Both the position numbers and the translations under genes were made by a program. Below are positions 26,442-34,865 of a DNA stretch of 64,000 nt, in pieces (the first letter of the stretch is position 1; each line of letters begins with the position of its first letter). This DNA is from Verrucomicrobiia bacterium (lineage in GTDB: Bacteria; Verrucomicrobiota; Verrucomicrobiia; Verrucomicrobiales; Akkermansiaceae). A model generated the notes under the pieces. That model saw only the letters and a list, made by a program, of their open reading frames with translations. It was not told the DNA's origin and searched no databases. Location: contig JAUIGV010000002.1 in assembly GCA_030432565.1 (NCBI GenBank), forward strand, positions 1-64,000, in the 5' to 3' direction.

Positions 26442-27103
26442 ACGTCCGTCACGTTTATCGCCCTCCCCGGAGAAATCGCTTTCTCAGCACCGCCATCATT
26501 TTTGGAGGGGGAGCCATCCTGACCTTCATGGTCTTCTACTTCATCCCGCTCATGCAGAAGCTCGAGGAGGGAATGAGACCCGAGGAGCCGGAACTGACCG
26601 CAACGGTCGCTCCCGAGCAACCTGAAGAATACATTGAGCCCGAACCCGAAGAGGAGATCGAAGAGGAGGTTGAGGAACCCGAGATCGCGGAAGCTCAAGA
26701 TGAAGCTGTTGTCGAACCGATGGATCTGGCCGACCTGCAGCTGGGAACCGGTGGTCGTGTTCTCCTGAATGTGACCCCGGCGGTGGCTCTTGGCGGCGGA
26801 GGAGGAATGGAATCCACCGGAGTCGACTCCGACCCGGTGGTCAGTTCCAAGGCTCCACTCAACGTGCCCAACGCGGCAAAGAAGGCCCTTCAAAAGCGCG
26901 GAACGGTCCGCTTTGTCGTTTCTGGTCTTATCGATGAGAATGGCAAGCTTCTGGAAGCCAAGATCTCCAAGAGTTCGGGGATCCCGGCTCTTGATGAGTC
27001 TGCCGTCAAAGCGGTTCGTCGATACAAGTTCAAGGCTGCGGTCCGCAACGGACGCAAGGCCAAGGCCCGCATTAAGATTCCCTTCGAAGTTCGGGTTGGG
27101 TGA
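26438..27103 (+). CDS. TonB-family energy transducer
   Basis: A 221-residue [17 protein letters not shown] protein that links the ExbB/ExbD motor to outer-membrane receptors. A short cytoplasmic N-terminus is followed by one membrane anchor (about 17-38). A very acidic Glu/Pro-rich spacer spans about 45-95 (EYIEPEPEEEIEEEVEEPE). The C-terminal TonB domain spans about 140-221, with GTVRFVVSGLIDENGKLLEAKI, SSGIPALDESAVKAVRRYKF and PFEVRV. The spacer is Glu-Pro rather than the Lys-Pro and Glu-Pro mix of E. coli. Its stop codon lies inside the GTGACG palindrome at 27100. Confidence 0.9.
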   Translation: MNVRHVYRPPRRNRFLSTAIIFGGGAILTFMVFYFIPLMQKLEEGMRPEEPELTATVAPEQPEEYIEPEPEEEIEEEVEEPEIAEAQDEAVVEPMDLADLQLGTGGRVLLNVTPAVALGGGGGMESTGVDSDPVVSSKAPLNVPNAAKKALQKRGTVRFVVSGLIDENGKLLEAKISKSSGIPALDESAVKAVRRYKFKAAVRNGRKAKARIKIPFEVRVG

Positions 27104-27115
27104 CGTCTTCGTCAC
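27100..27115. promoter_or_regulatory. Palindrome GTGACG-N4-CGTCAC between tonB and the TPR gene
   Basis: Perfect 6-bp arms around TCTT overlap the tonB stop codon (27101-27103), 52 bases before the TPR gene start. Arm length and spacer equal those of the palindrome at 22702. It may mark an internal promoter; it could also be a weak RNA hairpin. Confidence 0.4.
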
Positions 27116-27166
27116 AAATCCATCCCTCCCAACCGATCCCGCATTTCACACTCTTCAGTCCTGTCA

Positions 27167-28780
27167 ATGATCCTTCGTTTCCTTTGTCTCTTTTCTCTCG
27201 CCGTGCCATCGCTTTTTGCCCAAGCGGTAAAGGTTTCTCCCGAATGGTTCCGGACTCCCGAGTTTCGGAAAAAATTCGTCGGGAGCTATGGCTTCCTTCC
27301 CAAGGTCGAGCCCAAGGTGGATCAGGAGGAAGCAGCCCTCATTGCCGAGCTGTCCGAAATCCTTTCGGCCCAGCGTTACAAGGAGGCCGAGACCCGTTTG
27401 CTCGCTTTTATCAAAGAAAGAAAGAATCCGGTCGATCCCGAGGTTGAGGCCAAGGATGTGTCGGCCGCTCTCGTTTTTACTCTGGGTAACCTCTACTATC
27501 AAAATGGACGCACGGCTGAAGCCGAGTCCGCTTACAAGACGGCCATCAAGCGCTTTCCCGAATACCGTCGCGCGCACAAAAACCTGGCTCTTCTTTATGC
27601 CCGGTCCGATCGCATGACGCAGGCCAAGCCACACTTGATCAAAGCGATGGAGCTGGGTGATGCCGACCACCTCAGCTACGGGCTTTTGGGGCACGCGATG
27701 TTGGCCGAAGAAAAGGCACTCGCTGCCGAGGCTGCCTTTCGCCAGGCCTACCTGACCAACCCGGACGAGAAGGATTGGCAGGTTGGATTGGTGCAGGCTC
27801 TTTTGGTCAAGGAGGACTGGGCCCAGGCCGCCAGCATGATGCAGTCATTGATCGATGATAATCCTGCCGATCCCGTGATGTGGAAGCAGCAAGCCAACTG
27901 CTATATTCAGATGGGGGATGTCATGCGGGCTGCCGAAAACTACGAGGTTCTTCGACTGAAGGGGATTGCCGACGAGGCTTCCTTGAACACCCTCGGTGAC
28001 ATTTATTCCAATCAGGAGGAACCGCTTTTGGCTCTGGGAGCTTACCTCAGCGCGATTCGTCTCAGTGACACCGTTGATGTTGATCGCACCCTAAAATCGG
28101 CCGGCTATCTTTTGCAGCTTGAGGCCCCCCAGGAGGCTGCCAAATTGATGGCGACATTGCGGGCCAAAGCGGGGGAGACCCTCAGCAAAGACCAGAAGGT
28201 GGCAGCTTTTGTAGTTGAGTCGGATATTGCTGATGCGGAAAAGCGTTATGAAAATGCCGCCGAGTTGTTGAAACAAGCGCTGTTGGTGAGTCCTGCCAGT
28301 GGCGAAAGTCGCCTCAAGCTTGGGGAGATGTACACCAAACTCGCCGAGGAAGCGACCGATGACGAGAAGATCAAGACGCTCAAGGTGGAAGCCCGCACGG
28401 CCTTTAAGCAAGCCACCGGCGACACTGATCCCAAGGTGGGATATAAGGCAAACCTCCGGCTCGCGAGTATGCTCGTGAAGGCCCAGAAATACACCGAAGC
28501 CCTGCCATTGATCGAGGAAGCGATTCGATTGAAAACCGGGGGCAAGGAATCAATCGAGCAATACAAGCGCCGGGTGGAACGCGCCGCCGCCCGTCAGAGG
28601 GAGAGAGAAGAGCGTCTCGAGCAGAAGCGTCGTGAAACGCGCGAGGCTCTTGAAAAAACCGAGGAGGCAGAGGCGAAGGCCGGGGAGGAAAAAAAGGCCA
28701 AGGACGCCAAGATCAAGGAAGCAAAAGAGGGCGATGGGAAATCAGGCGCTCAAGATGACGAAAAGAAGGAAGGGGAGTGA
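27167..28780 (+). CDS. Exported TPR-repeat protein of the TonB operon
   Basis: A 537-residue protein with a signal peptide (MILRFLCLFSLAVPSLFA) and about eight tetratricopeptide repeats from about residue 55 to 460. Examples are ALVFTLGNLYYQNGRTAEAESAY and ANLRLASMLVKAQKYTEALPLIEEAI. The last 70 residues are a highly charged Arg/Glu/Lys coiled coil with no structure of its own. TonB2-type operons commonly end in a TPR protein, and in Vibrio such a protein supports system function; periplasmic scaffolding is the likely role. It overlaps the porin gene by one base (TGATG). Confidence 0.82.
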   Translation: MILRFLCLFSLAVPSLFAQAVKVSPEWFRTPEFRKKFVGSYGFLPKVEPKVDQEEAALIAELSEILSAQRYKEAETRLLAFIKERKNPVDPEVEAKDVSAALVFTLGNLYYQNGRTAEAESAYKTAIKRFPEYRRAHKNLALLYARSDRMTQAKPHLIKAMELGDADHLSYGLLGHAMLAEEKALAAEAAFRQAYLTNPDEKDWQVGLVQALLVKEDWAQAASMMQSLIDDNPADPVMWKQQANCYIQMGDVMRAAENYEVLRLKGIADEASLNTLGDIYSNQEEPLLALGAYLSAIRLSDTVDVDRTLKSAGYLLQLEAPQEAAKLMATLRAKAGETLSKDQKVAAFVVESDIADAEKRYENAAELLKQALLVSPASGESRLKLGEMYTKLAEEATDDEKIKTLKVEARTAFKQATGDTDPKVGYKANLRLASMLVKAQKYTEALPLIEEAIRLKTGGKESIEQYKRRVERAAARQREREERLEQKRRETREALEKTEEAEAKAGEEKKAKDAKIKEAKEGDGKSGAQDDEKKEGE

Positions 28781-30018
28781 TGAAGGCTGGATTCTTGATG
28801 TTCTCCGCCGCCCTGGTTTTACCGACAGGAGCGAATGAAGCGCTAAAACTCCTCGAGCAGGAAGCGGATTCAGCACAAAACGTTTTTGAGCAGGCGGCGC
28901 GTCTTCCAGCCTCCCGCAAGGCCCTTGAGGTGAAGGCGGAGAAACTGGAGCCGGTGAACGTTCAGTTCCCCACGCGATGGCGGACCGAGTTGGCTCCCAA
29001 GTTTCCGATCGAAGCGGGGTCGCGAACGACTTTTGCGCCCCGCGGTTTGTTCGAGTATCAGGTCTACGATCGTTCCCTTGGAAAGGGAACCAAATTGAGT
29101 CGGGCCCGGGTTGGAATGGCTCTCCAGACCTATTACGGAATTGAAATCCTGGCAGACGCCCTTTTGTCGAGCTCGGGCCAGTACGAAGGTTGGGAGACAT
29201 TGCGTGCCAGCGTTCCCATTGGCGAGGAAATGCGCCTTACCGGCGGTAAGTTTCCTCCCCCGTTTTCGACCGAATACAGTCGCGATGCGGCAGTTCGATG
29301 GTTCCCGACTCTCTCGCCATTGGCAGCACAGATGGCTCCCGCAAGCAGCCTTGGATTTATGTTTGAAGGCAGAGGATCAAAGCTGGACTGGAAGCTTGGA
29401 TGGTTTGGTTCCGAAGTTGATCGCAGCCTTCCCTCGCTTGACGGTGACGGCTATATTCTGGCGAGCATTGCAAGTTCCCGGAATCGAGGAGGAGTCGAAG
29501 GCGCTCCTGAGGCCAACTATCAACGGTGGCACCTCGATTATATCTACAATATGGATGGTTCCACAAGTGAGAGTATCGAGCAGGGCTATCGTCATCTGCT
29601 TTCCGCGGGCGCCGAGTATAGCTCGGGGCGCTTTGATTTTTACACCGAGTTTCTCGCTGCCCGTGGTTCCGGCAATACTGCTTACGGGGTTACCGCTGCG
29701 GGCCGTTACTGGCTCCTCCAGGATGCGGTGAGCTTCGTTTCCCGCTACCAATATGCCCGTTCCCGCGACCCGGGTGGGATTTATTCCTACTGGGGAATTC
29801 CGGACACTGGATCGGACGCCATTTTCCCGACTGCCTTCCCCGAGGTTACGACGGCTGCGCAGTTGAGCTCGATCTACGCCGGGGTGAACATTCACTTTGA
29901 TGATGACAATCTCATCCTCGGCACCGGAGTGGAATATCGTTCGCTATCCGAAGTGGGGGAGGACAACGAGACCTTGAGCTCCTGGGGATGGAACACTTTT
30001 GCCAGATACGCCTTTTAA
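28780..30018 (+). CDS. Phosphate-selective porin O/P-like outer-membrane protein
   Basis: A 412-residue outer-membrane barrel. ATG 28780 overlaps the TPR stop codon. A signal peptide (about 1-19) is followed by a short coiled coil (about 20-50), common in OprO/OprP-type porins. A barrel follows with KLSRARVGMALQTYYGIEI, LTGGKFPPPFSTEYSRD and IYAGVNIHFDDDNLILGTG, which resemble Porin_O_P (PF07396). It ends in FARYAF with the terminal aromatic of barrel proteins. In Pseudomonas, OprO and OprP take up polyphosphate and phosphate, but distant members have other substrates. Its place at the end of the TonB operon is the main reason to suspect phosphate starvation. Confidence 0.68.
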   Translation: MKAGFLMFSAALVLPTGANEALKLLEQEADSAQNVFEQAARLPASRKALEVKAEKLEPVNVQFPTRWRTELAPKFPIEAGSRTTFAPRGLFEYQVYDRSLGKGTKLSRARVGMALQTYYGIEILADALLSSSGQYEGWETLRASVPIGEEMRLTGGKFPPPFSTEYSRDAAVRWFPTLSPLAAQMAPASSLGFMFEGRGSKLDWKLGWFGSEVDRSLPSLDGDGYILASIASSRNRGGVEGAPEANYQRWHLDYIYNMDGSTSESIEQGYRHLLSAGAEYSSGRFDFYTEFLAARGSGNTAYGVTAAGRYWLLQDAVSFVSRYQYARSRDPGGIYSYWGIPDTGSDAIFPTAFPEVTTAAQLSSIYAGVNIHFDDDNLILGTGVEYRSLSEVGEDNETLSSWGWNTFARYAF

Positions 30019-30031
30019 AACCACCAATACC

Positions 30032-30637
30032 ATGACCACAAAGAAATTCCTCATGACGGCCCTGACCGGCCTTTCTCTTTTCGTGCCTGCTTCGGCAGTT
30101 ACCGTTGATACCGATTCCCTGGGCGCGGCCCTGAACGGCTGGCGTAAGAATCGGACCGCATCTTACAGCATCGATAACCATTCCTACCTTACCCACAAAC
30201 CCACGGTGACCCCAAATGCCGGGGGTGGGATTTTCGTTTCGACCCGCGTCGAGCACAAGCCACGCTTCGGCAAGAAGCTGACCTCATACATTGAGCTCAA
30301 TTACAGCGCTGACGGGGCTCTGCAGTCGGCCCAGATCCGGGTGATGTCCGGTGACATGCGTCTGAATTCCGGGCTGATTTCGCGCCCCGCTTTGAAGGCT
30401 CCACCTGCTGCGGGCGAGGCTCCCGAGCTCGATCTGGAACCATGGCATTCTCCCACCACCAAGATGGTGAATGATCTTTTTACTTCTCTCGACACCGAGT
30501 TTGCGAAGCTTTCCAAGCGTGATCAGGAAGGGAAGAAAGATGTTTTCAGCCGGGTCTTTGGGAAAGGATACCAGAGTGCAGATCTGGCGGCTGCTCTTCG
30601 TCACAATACGAATTTGCTTCTTGGCTACACCCGATAG
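30032..30637 (+). CDS. Exported protein of unknown function, last gene of the TonB operon
   Basis: A 201-residue protein. ATG 30032 gives a clear signal peptide (MTTKKFLMTALTGLSLFVPASA). The mature part begins VDTDSLGAALNGWRKNRTASYSIDNH. It contains a beta-rich centre (GGGIFVSTRVEHKPRFGKKLTSYIELNYSADG) and a helical end. I do not recognise a family, and no cysteines or metal-binding clusters stand out. It begins 14 bases after the porin stop and is followed directly by a strong terminator, so it belongs to the same transcript. A periplasmic accessory of the uptake system is the best guess. Confidence 0.72.
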   Translation: MTTKKFLMTALTGLSLFVPASAVTVDTDSLGAALNGWRKNRTASYSIDNHSYLTHKPTVTPNAGGGIFVSTRVEHKPRFGKKLTSYIELNYSADGALQSAQIRVMSGDMRLNSGLISRPALKAPPAAGEAPELDLEPWHSPTTKMVNDLFTSLDTEFAKLSKRDQEGKKDVFSRVFGKGYQSADLAAALRHNTNLLLGYTR

Positions 30638-30656
30638 CTGCTCGAAAACCTCCAGG

Positions 30657-30696
30657 AAAAAAGCTCCCAATCCGCGAGGATTGGGAGCTTTTTTTT
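30657..30696. terminator. Bidirectional intrinsic terminator ending the TonB operon
   Basis: A perfect 17-bp stem (30657-30673 with 30678-30694) with a GCGA loop carries A-runs and T-runs at its ends. It serves the TonB operon and the convergent oligopeptidase gene. Confidence 0.95.
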
Positions 30697-30710
30697 GAAT
30701 CAAAGAAGAA

Positions 30711-32747
30711 CTACGCGAGGCCGGATCTTTCGAGAAGAGCGGTTTGCTCGGGATCGCGGCCCATGAACTGCCGGTAGGATTCGTCGACGGGGCGCGAATT
30801 TCCTTTGGCCAGGATTTCTTTTCGAAAGCTCATGCCGGTCTCGGAATTGAGCACGCCTTCCCGGCTGAAGCGGGTGAAGGCATCGGCATCGAGAACCTCG
30901 GCCCACTTGTAGGAATAGTAACCCGCGGCGTATCCAACCGGTGAGGAGAAGAGATGGTTGAAGCGACGTGCCATCGAGGGACCCTGGGTGGCCAGTTGGG
31001 CTTTGTAGTCGGCAAGGATTTCTCGGTCCACCTCGTCGAGATCTTTACCGAGATATTTCTCCGGATGAACGTGCAATTCGAGATCGAGTTTTCCGAGAGA
31101 GAGTTGTCTCATGAAAGCTGTGGCGGACATGTAGTTGCGGGCCGCGATCATCTTGTCGAAGAGTTCGTCGGGGATGGTTTCTCCGGTCTCGTAGTGTTTG
31201 GCGAAGAAGTCGAGTGATTCCCGGTCCCAGCAGAAATTTTCCATGATCTGGGATGGTAGTTCGACGAAGTCCCAAGGGACATTGACGCCGGCGAGCGACT
31301 TGATCTCGACGTCGGACAGAAGGTGGTGAAGGAGGTGGCCGAACTCGTGGAAGACGGTCTCTACTTCGTTATGAGTGAGGAGGGCTGGTTTGTCTCCTGT
31401 GGGCTTGGACATGTTGCCGCAGATGAGTCCAAGATGGGGGGTTCGGGGAATAGGTTGCCCGGTTTCGAGGTAGTTCATCCAGGCTCCGCCGCGTTTTGAT
31501 TCGCGAGGATGCCAGTCGGCGTAGAATGAGCCGAGGTGGTCGCCGGATGCGCTGTCGTGGATCTCGTAAAACTTCACTTCAGGATGCCAGGTCTCCGCTT
31601 CGGAATTAGAGATTTTGATGCCGAAAAGCTTGGAGGTGAGCGAGAAAAGGCCGTCCATGACCTGATCAACAGGGAAGTAGGGGCGGAGGGCTTCGTCATC
31701 GAAGTCGTAGAGTTCCTTGCGACGCTTCTCGGCCCAGTAAGAGACATCCCAGGGCTCCATGGGACCGCTTTCGGCTCCGGTTTTTTCCATCCAGTAAGCT
31801 TCGAGGCTCTTCATATCATCTTTGAAGCTCTCGCTGATTTTGGCGTGAAGGTCTTCGGTGAATTCGAGTGCGCCGGTTCCGGACTTGGCCATGCGGCGAT
31901 TTAGCACGTGGTCGGCGAAATTATTGAAGCCAAGAAGTTCGGCCTTCTCCTGGCGCAGTTTCAGGATGCTCCAGATGTTTTCGGTATTGTCGTTGTCGCC
32001 ACCGTGTCCGATGGTGCCTCCGCCTTCCCATATGTTTTTGCGCAGCTCCGTGCTCTCGGCATATTGCATGACGGGATACATCGAGGGGAATTGCTGGGTG
32101 AAACGCCACTGGCCTTCTTTGCCTTTGCTTTTGGCGTCCTCGGCCGCGCCGGTTTTTGCGGATTCGGGGAGGCCTTCCAACTTGGCTTCGTCTTCGATGT
32201 AAAGTTCCCAGGCGTTTGTGGAATCGAGGACGTTTTCACCGAACTTTTGGGTCACTTTGGCTAGTTCGCTGTTGATTTCGAACATACGCTTTTTGGATGC
32301 AGGATCGAGGTCGGCTCCGGCTGCTTTGAAGTCGTCGCAGGTTTCCTGAACGAAACGTTGTTGGATTTCGGAGAGTGAGTTGACGGCCTCGGATTCCGAA
32401 TAGGATTTAAGGACCTTCCAGAGTTCGTCATCGAGAGAGATTGAAGAAGAGAATTCCGAAACGAGCGGGAGCATTTCGTTGAGAGCTTCGCGGAGTGCGT
32501 CGGAGTTGGCGACAGAGTCAAGATGGTTGACTCGTCCCCAGGAGCGGTCGAGATCGTCGGTGGCGGATTCCAAAGCTCCGAAGGTGTTTTCAAAAGTGGC
32601 TTCACCGGGAGTGATGGCCTTGATGGCATCGATGTTCGCCCTGCCGGTTTCGATGGCCTTGGAGACGTCGGTCTTGATGTGACCGGGAGTCAGGGTGGAC
32701 CATTTGATTTTGAAATCCTGTGCGAGGAAGGGATGGGAATCGCTCAT
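30711..32747 (-). CDS. prlC: Oligopeptidase A, M3 family zinc metallopeptidase
   Basis: A 678-residue cytoplasmic peptidase that degrades short peptides, including cleaved signal peptides. The catalytic motif HEFGH is at 467-471 in the context TVFHEFGHLLHHLL. The third zinc ligand is the Glu of DFVELPSQIMENF near 496. GYAAGYYSYKWAEVLDADAF near the end is a strong M3A signature. Length fits oligopeptidase A (about 680) better than PepF. No signal peptide is present. It lies 9 bases downstream of the flavoprotein gene and ends at the shared terminator. Confidence 0.92.
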   Translation of the reverse strand: MSDSHPFLAQDFKIKWSTLTPGHIKTDVSKAIETGRANIDAIKAITPGEATFENTFGALESATDDLDRSWGRVNHLDSVANSDALREALNEMLPLVSEFSSSISLDDELWKVLKSYSESEAVNSLSEIQQRFVQETCDDFKAAGADLDPASKKRMFEINSELAKVTQKFGENVLDSTNAWELYIEDEAKLEGLPESAKTGAAEDAKSKGKEGQWRFTQQFPSMYPVMQYAESTELRKNIWEGGGTIGHGGDNDNTENIWSILKLRQEKAELLGFNNFADHVLNRRMAKSGTGALEFTEDLHAKISESFKDDMKSLEAYWMEKTGAESGPMEPWDVSYWAEKRRKELYDFDDEALRPYFPVDQVMDGLFSLTSKLFGIKISNSEAETWHPEVKFYEIHDSASGDHLGSFYADWHPRESKRGGAWMNYLETGQPIPRTPHLGLICGNMSKPTGDKPALLTHNEVETVFHEFGHLLHHLLSDVEIKSLAGVNVPWDFVELPSQIMENFCWDRESLDFFAKHYETGETIPDELFDKMIAARNYMSATAFMRQLSLGKLDLELHVHPEKYLGKDLDEVDREILADYKAQLATQGPSMARRFNHLFSSPVGYAAGYYSYKWAEVLDADAFTRFSREGVLNSETGMSFRKEILAKGNSRPVDESYRQFMGRDPEQTALLERSGLA

Positions 32748-32756
32748 GGCGATGAT

Positions 32757-34016
32757 TTAGACGATCCCGCTGGAATTGCAATGCAGTCGTTCATTGACGG
32801 CGAGGCCTGCGAGGTGGCCGGTGGTCCAGGCTGATTGGAAATTGAAGCCGCCGGTGACGCCATCGACGTCGAGGACTTCGCCGGCGAAGTAGAGGTTGGG
32901 GACGGACTTGCTTTCCATCGTTTTAAGGTTGAGATCATCCAGCGATACTCCTCCGCAGGTGACAAATTCTTCTTTGTTGAGACTTTTGCCGGTGACTTTA
33001 AATTTGGCTGCGGCCAATTCGTGGGCGAGGCGTTCCGATTGCTCCCGGGTGAGGTTTGCCCAGGTCGTTGCTTCGGTGATCCTGGCGGCTTCGGTGAGGC
33101 GTTGCCAAAGTCGGCGGGTGATGCCTTCGATAATACTGCGTTTTTCGACTTTTCGTTTCCCGTGTTCGCGGCGTTGTTCCGCGAATTTCCGCTGGAGGGA
33201 ATCCGGTGTCTCGCTACCGGTCCAATTGACTTCGAGGTCGAAGTGGTAATCGATTTCCGAGAGTTCCCGGGCTCCCCACGCCGAGGCTTTGAGGGTAGCT
33301 GGGCCGCTGAGTCCCCAGTGGGTGATGAGGAGAGGGCCTTGCGTCTCGATTTTTCCGGCGCGGAGCGAGGCGTTGGGCACTGAAACTCCCGGAAGTCCGT
33401 GAAGGCGGTAGTCTTCGATCTTAAAGGTGAAGAGGGAGGGAACGGAAGGGCTGAGTTTATGGCCGAGATCTTCGGCGGGAATGCGGGCGTGCTTGCTGCG
33501 AATTCCGCCGGTAGCCACGAGGAGCGACTTGGTGAGGTAGGTGGTGCCTTCGGTTGTTTTGAGTTGGAAAATCCCGTCGACCATACGGACCTTTTCCACG
33601 CCACACCGGGTGTGCCAAGTGACGCCGTTTTCTCGGGCGGCGGAGGTCAGCGCGTTGATGATGGTTTCGGAATTGTCGGTGGTCGGGAAGATGCGGCCAT
33701 CGGACTCGACTTTCAGTTCCACGCCCTGTTCTTCAAACCAGGTGATGGTGTCCGCGGGTTGGAAACGGTGAAAGGCACCGATGAGGCTTTTGACTCCGCG
33801 GGGATAGTTTGCGACAAGTTCGCGCGGGTCGTAACAGTCGTGAGTGACATTACATCGTCCGCCACCCGAGATGCGGACCTTGGTAAGGATTTCAGGACCG
33901 CGTTCGAGGATGAGGATATTTTGGAGGCCGGCTTGGGCAGCCGAGATCGCTCCGAAGAAGCCTGCGGCGCCGCCTCCGATCACGATCAGGTTGTGGGGAT
34001 GTGGCGAGGAACTCAT
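32757..34016 (-). CDS. HI0933-family NAD(P)/FAD-dependent oxidoreductase
   Basis: A 419-residue flavoprotein of the HI0933/YhiN family (PF03486). ATG 34016 is preferred to TTG 34028. LIVIGGGAAGFFGAISAAQAG is the FAD-binding Rossmann loop. ISGGGRCNVTHDC is the family hallmark, and VTCGGVSLDDLN, then LYFAGEVLDVDGVTGGFNFQSAWTTG, are the C-terminal FAD contacts. The physiological reaction is not known. It is upstream of prlC in the same direction and divergent from mlaF, with a 64-base shared promoter region. Confidence 0.92.
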   Translation of the reverse strand: MSSSPHPHNLIVIGGGAAGFFGAISAAQAGLQNILILERGPEILTKVRISGGGRCNVTHDCYDPRELVANYPRGVKSLIGAFHRFQPADTITWFEEQGVELKVESDGRIFPTTDNSETIINALTSAARENGVTWHTRCGVEKVRMVDGIFQLKTTEGTTYLTKSLLVATGGIRSKHARIPAEDLGHKLSPSVPSLFTFKIEDYRLHGLPGVSVPNASLRAGKIETQGPLLITHWGLSGPATLKASAWGARELSEIDYHFDLEVNWTGSETPDSLQRKFAEQRREHGKRKVEKRSIIEGITRRLWQRLTEAARITEATTWANLTREQSERLAHELAAAKFKVTGKSLNKEEFVTCGGVSLDDLNLKTMESKSVPNLYFAGEVLDVDGVTGGFNFQSAWTTGHLAGLAVNERLHCNSSGIV

Positions 34017-34080
34017 CGCGCTGAGCAAATCGGAAATTTCCCGGAGTGCAATTCTTCATTCGAGTGCCTAGAAGAGGTCC

Positions 34081-34836
34081 ATGAAAGGTGAGATTTTTCT
34101 CGAGATGCGTGGAATCAAGAAAAGCTTTGGTGATCAGGTGGTGCTTCGCGGGGTGGATCTGGATGTCAAACGAGGAGAGATATTGGTGTTGCTTGGGGGC
34201 TCGGGTGGTGGGAAAACGGTGCTGATGAAGCATATGATGGGACTGCTTCAGCCGGATGAGGGGACAGTGACCCTGGAAGGAAGAGTAATCTCGGATCTTT
34301 CCGAGCGGGAGCTAAGTTGGGCCCGGAAAAAGATCAGCATGATGTTTCAAAGCGGGGCCTTGTTTGACTCGATGACGGTCGCGGAGAATGTTGCTTTTCC
34401 GCTGCAGGAGGCCGGGGTCAGGGATCCCGACGAGTTGGCCCGTCGGGTGGGTGAGGCCCTCAAAATTGTCCGTCTGGAAGGTCAGGAGAACAAGATGCCC
34501 GCTGATCTTTCTGGAGGGATGCGCAAGAGGGTGGCTTTGGCACGGGCGGTGGTGGGGGAGCCGTGTTGTGTCCTTTATGACGAGCCTCACGCGGGGCTGG
34601 ATCCGGTGACCGGGGATTCGATTGATCATCTCATCAAGGATCTGGCGCATGATCACGGCATTACCAATGTGGTGATTACTCATGAAATGCGCAGCGCTCT
34701 TCGAATTGCGGATCGTCTCGTTTTTATGAAGGATGGCCTGAATTACTGGGAGGGAACCCCCGATGAGTTAAAGGCCAGCAAAGATCCGGTGCTGGTGAAT
34801 TTCGTGGAAGGGCGTTCGGAGGATTCGGATTTGTGA
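34081..34836 (+). CDS. mlaF: MlaF-type ABC transporter ATP-binding protein
   Basis: A 251-residue ATPase of the Mla/MCE lipid transport system that keeps outer-membrane lipid asymmetry. Walker A is GGSGGGKT, the signature is LSGGMRKRVALARAV, and Walker B is CVLYDEPHAGLDP. An Arg-Lys signature and the LYDEP form are typical of MlaF/Ttg2A. The switch histidine is in VVITHEM. It begins 45 bases from the divergent flavoprotein region and is followed 29 bases later by mlaD. The permease mlaE that normally sits between or before them is not in this cluster. Confidence 0.88.
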   Translation: MKGEIFLEMRGIKKSFGDQVVLRGVDLDVKRGEILVLLGGSGGGKTVLMKHMMGLLQPDEGTVTLEGRVISDLSERELSWARKKISMMFQSGALFDSMTVAENVAFPLQEAGVRDPDELARRVGEALKIVRLEGQENKMPADLSGGMRKRVALARAVVGEPCCVLYDEPHAGLDPVTGDSIDHLIKDLAHDHGITNVVITHEMRSALRIADRLVFMKDGLNYWEGTPDELKASKDPVLVNFVEGRSEDSDL

Positions 34837-34865
34837 TTTAGGCTTCGAGGGGGCATAGTTCCGCC

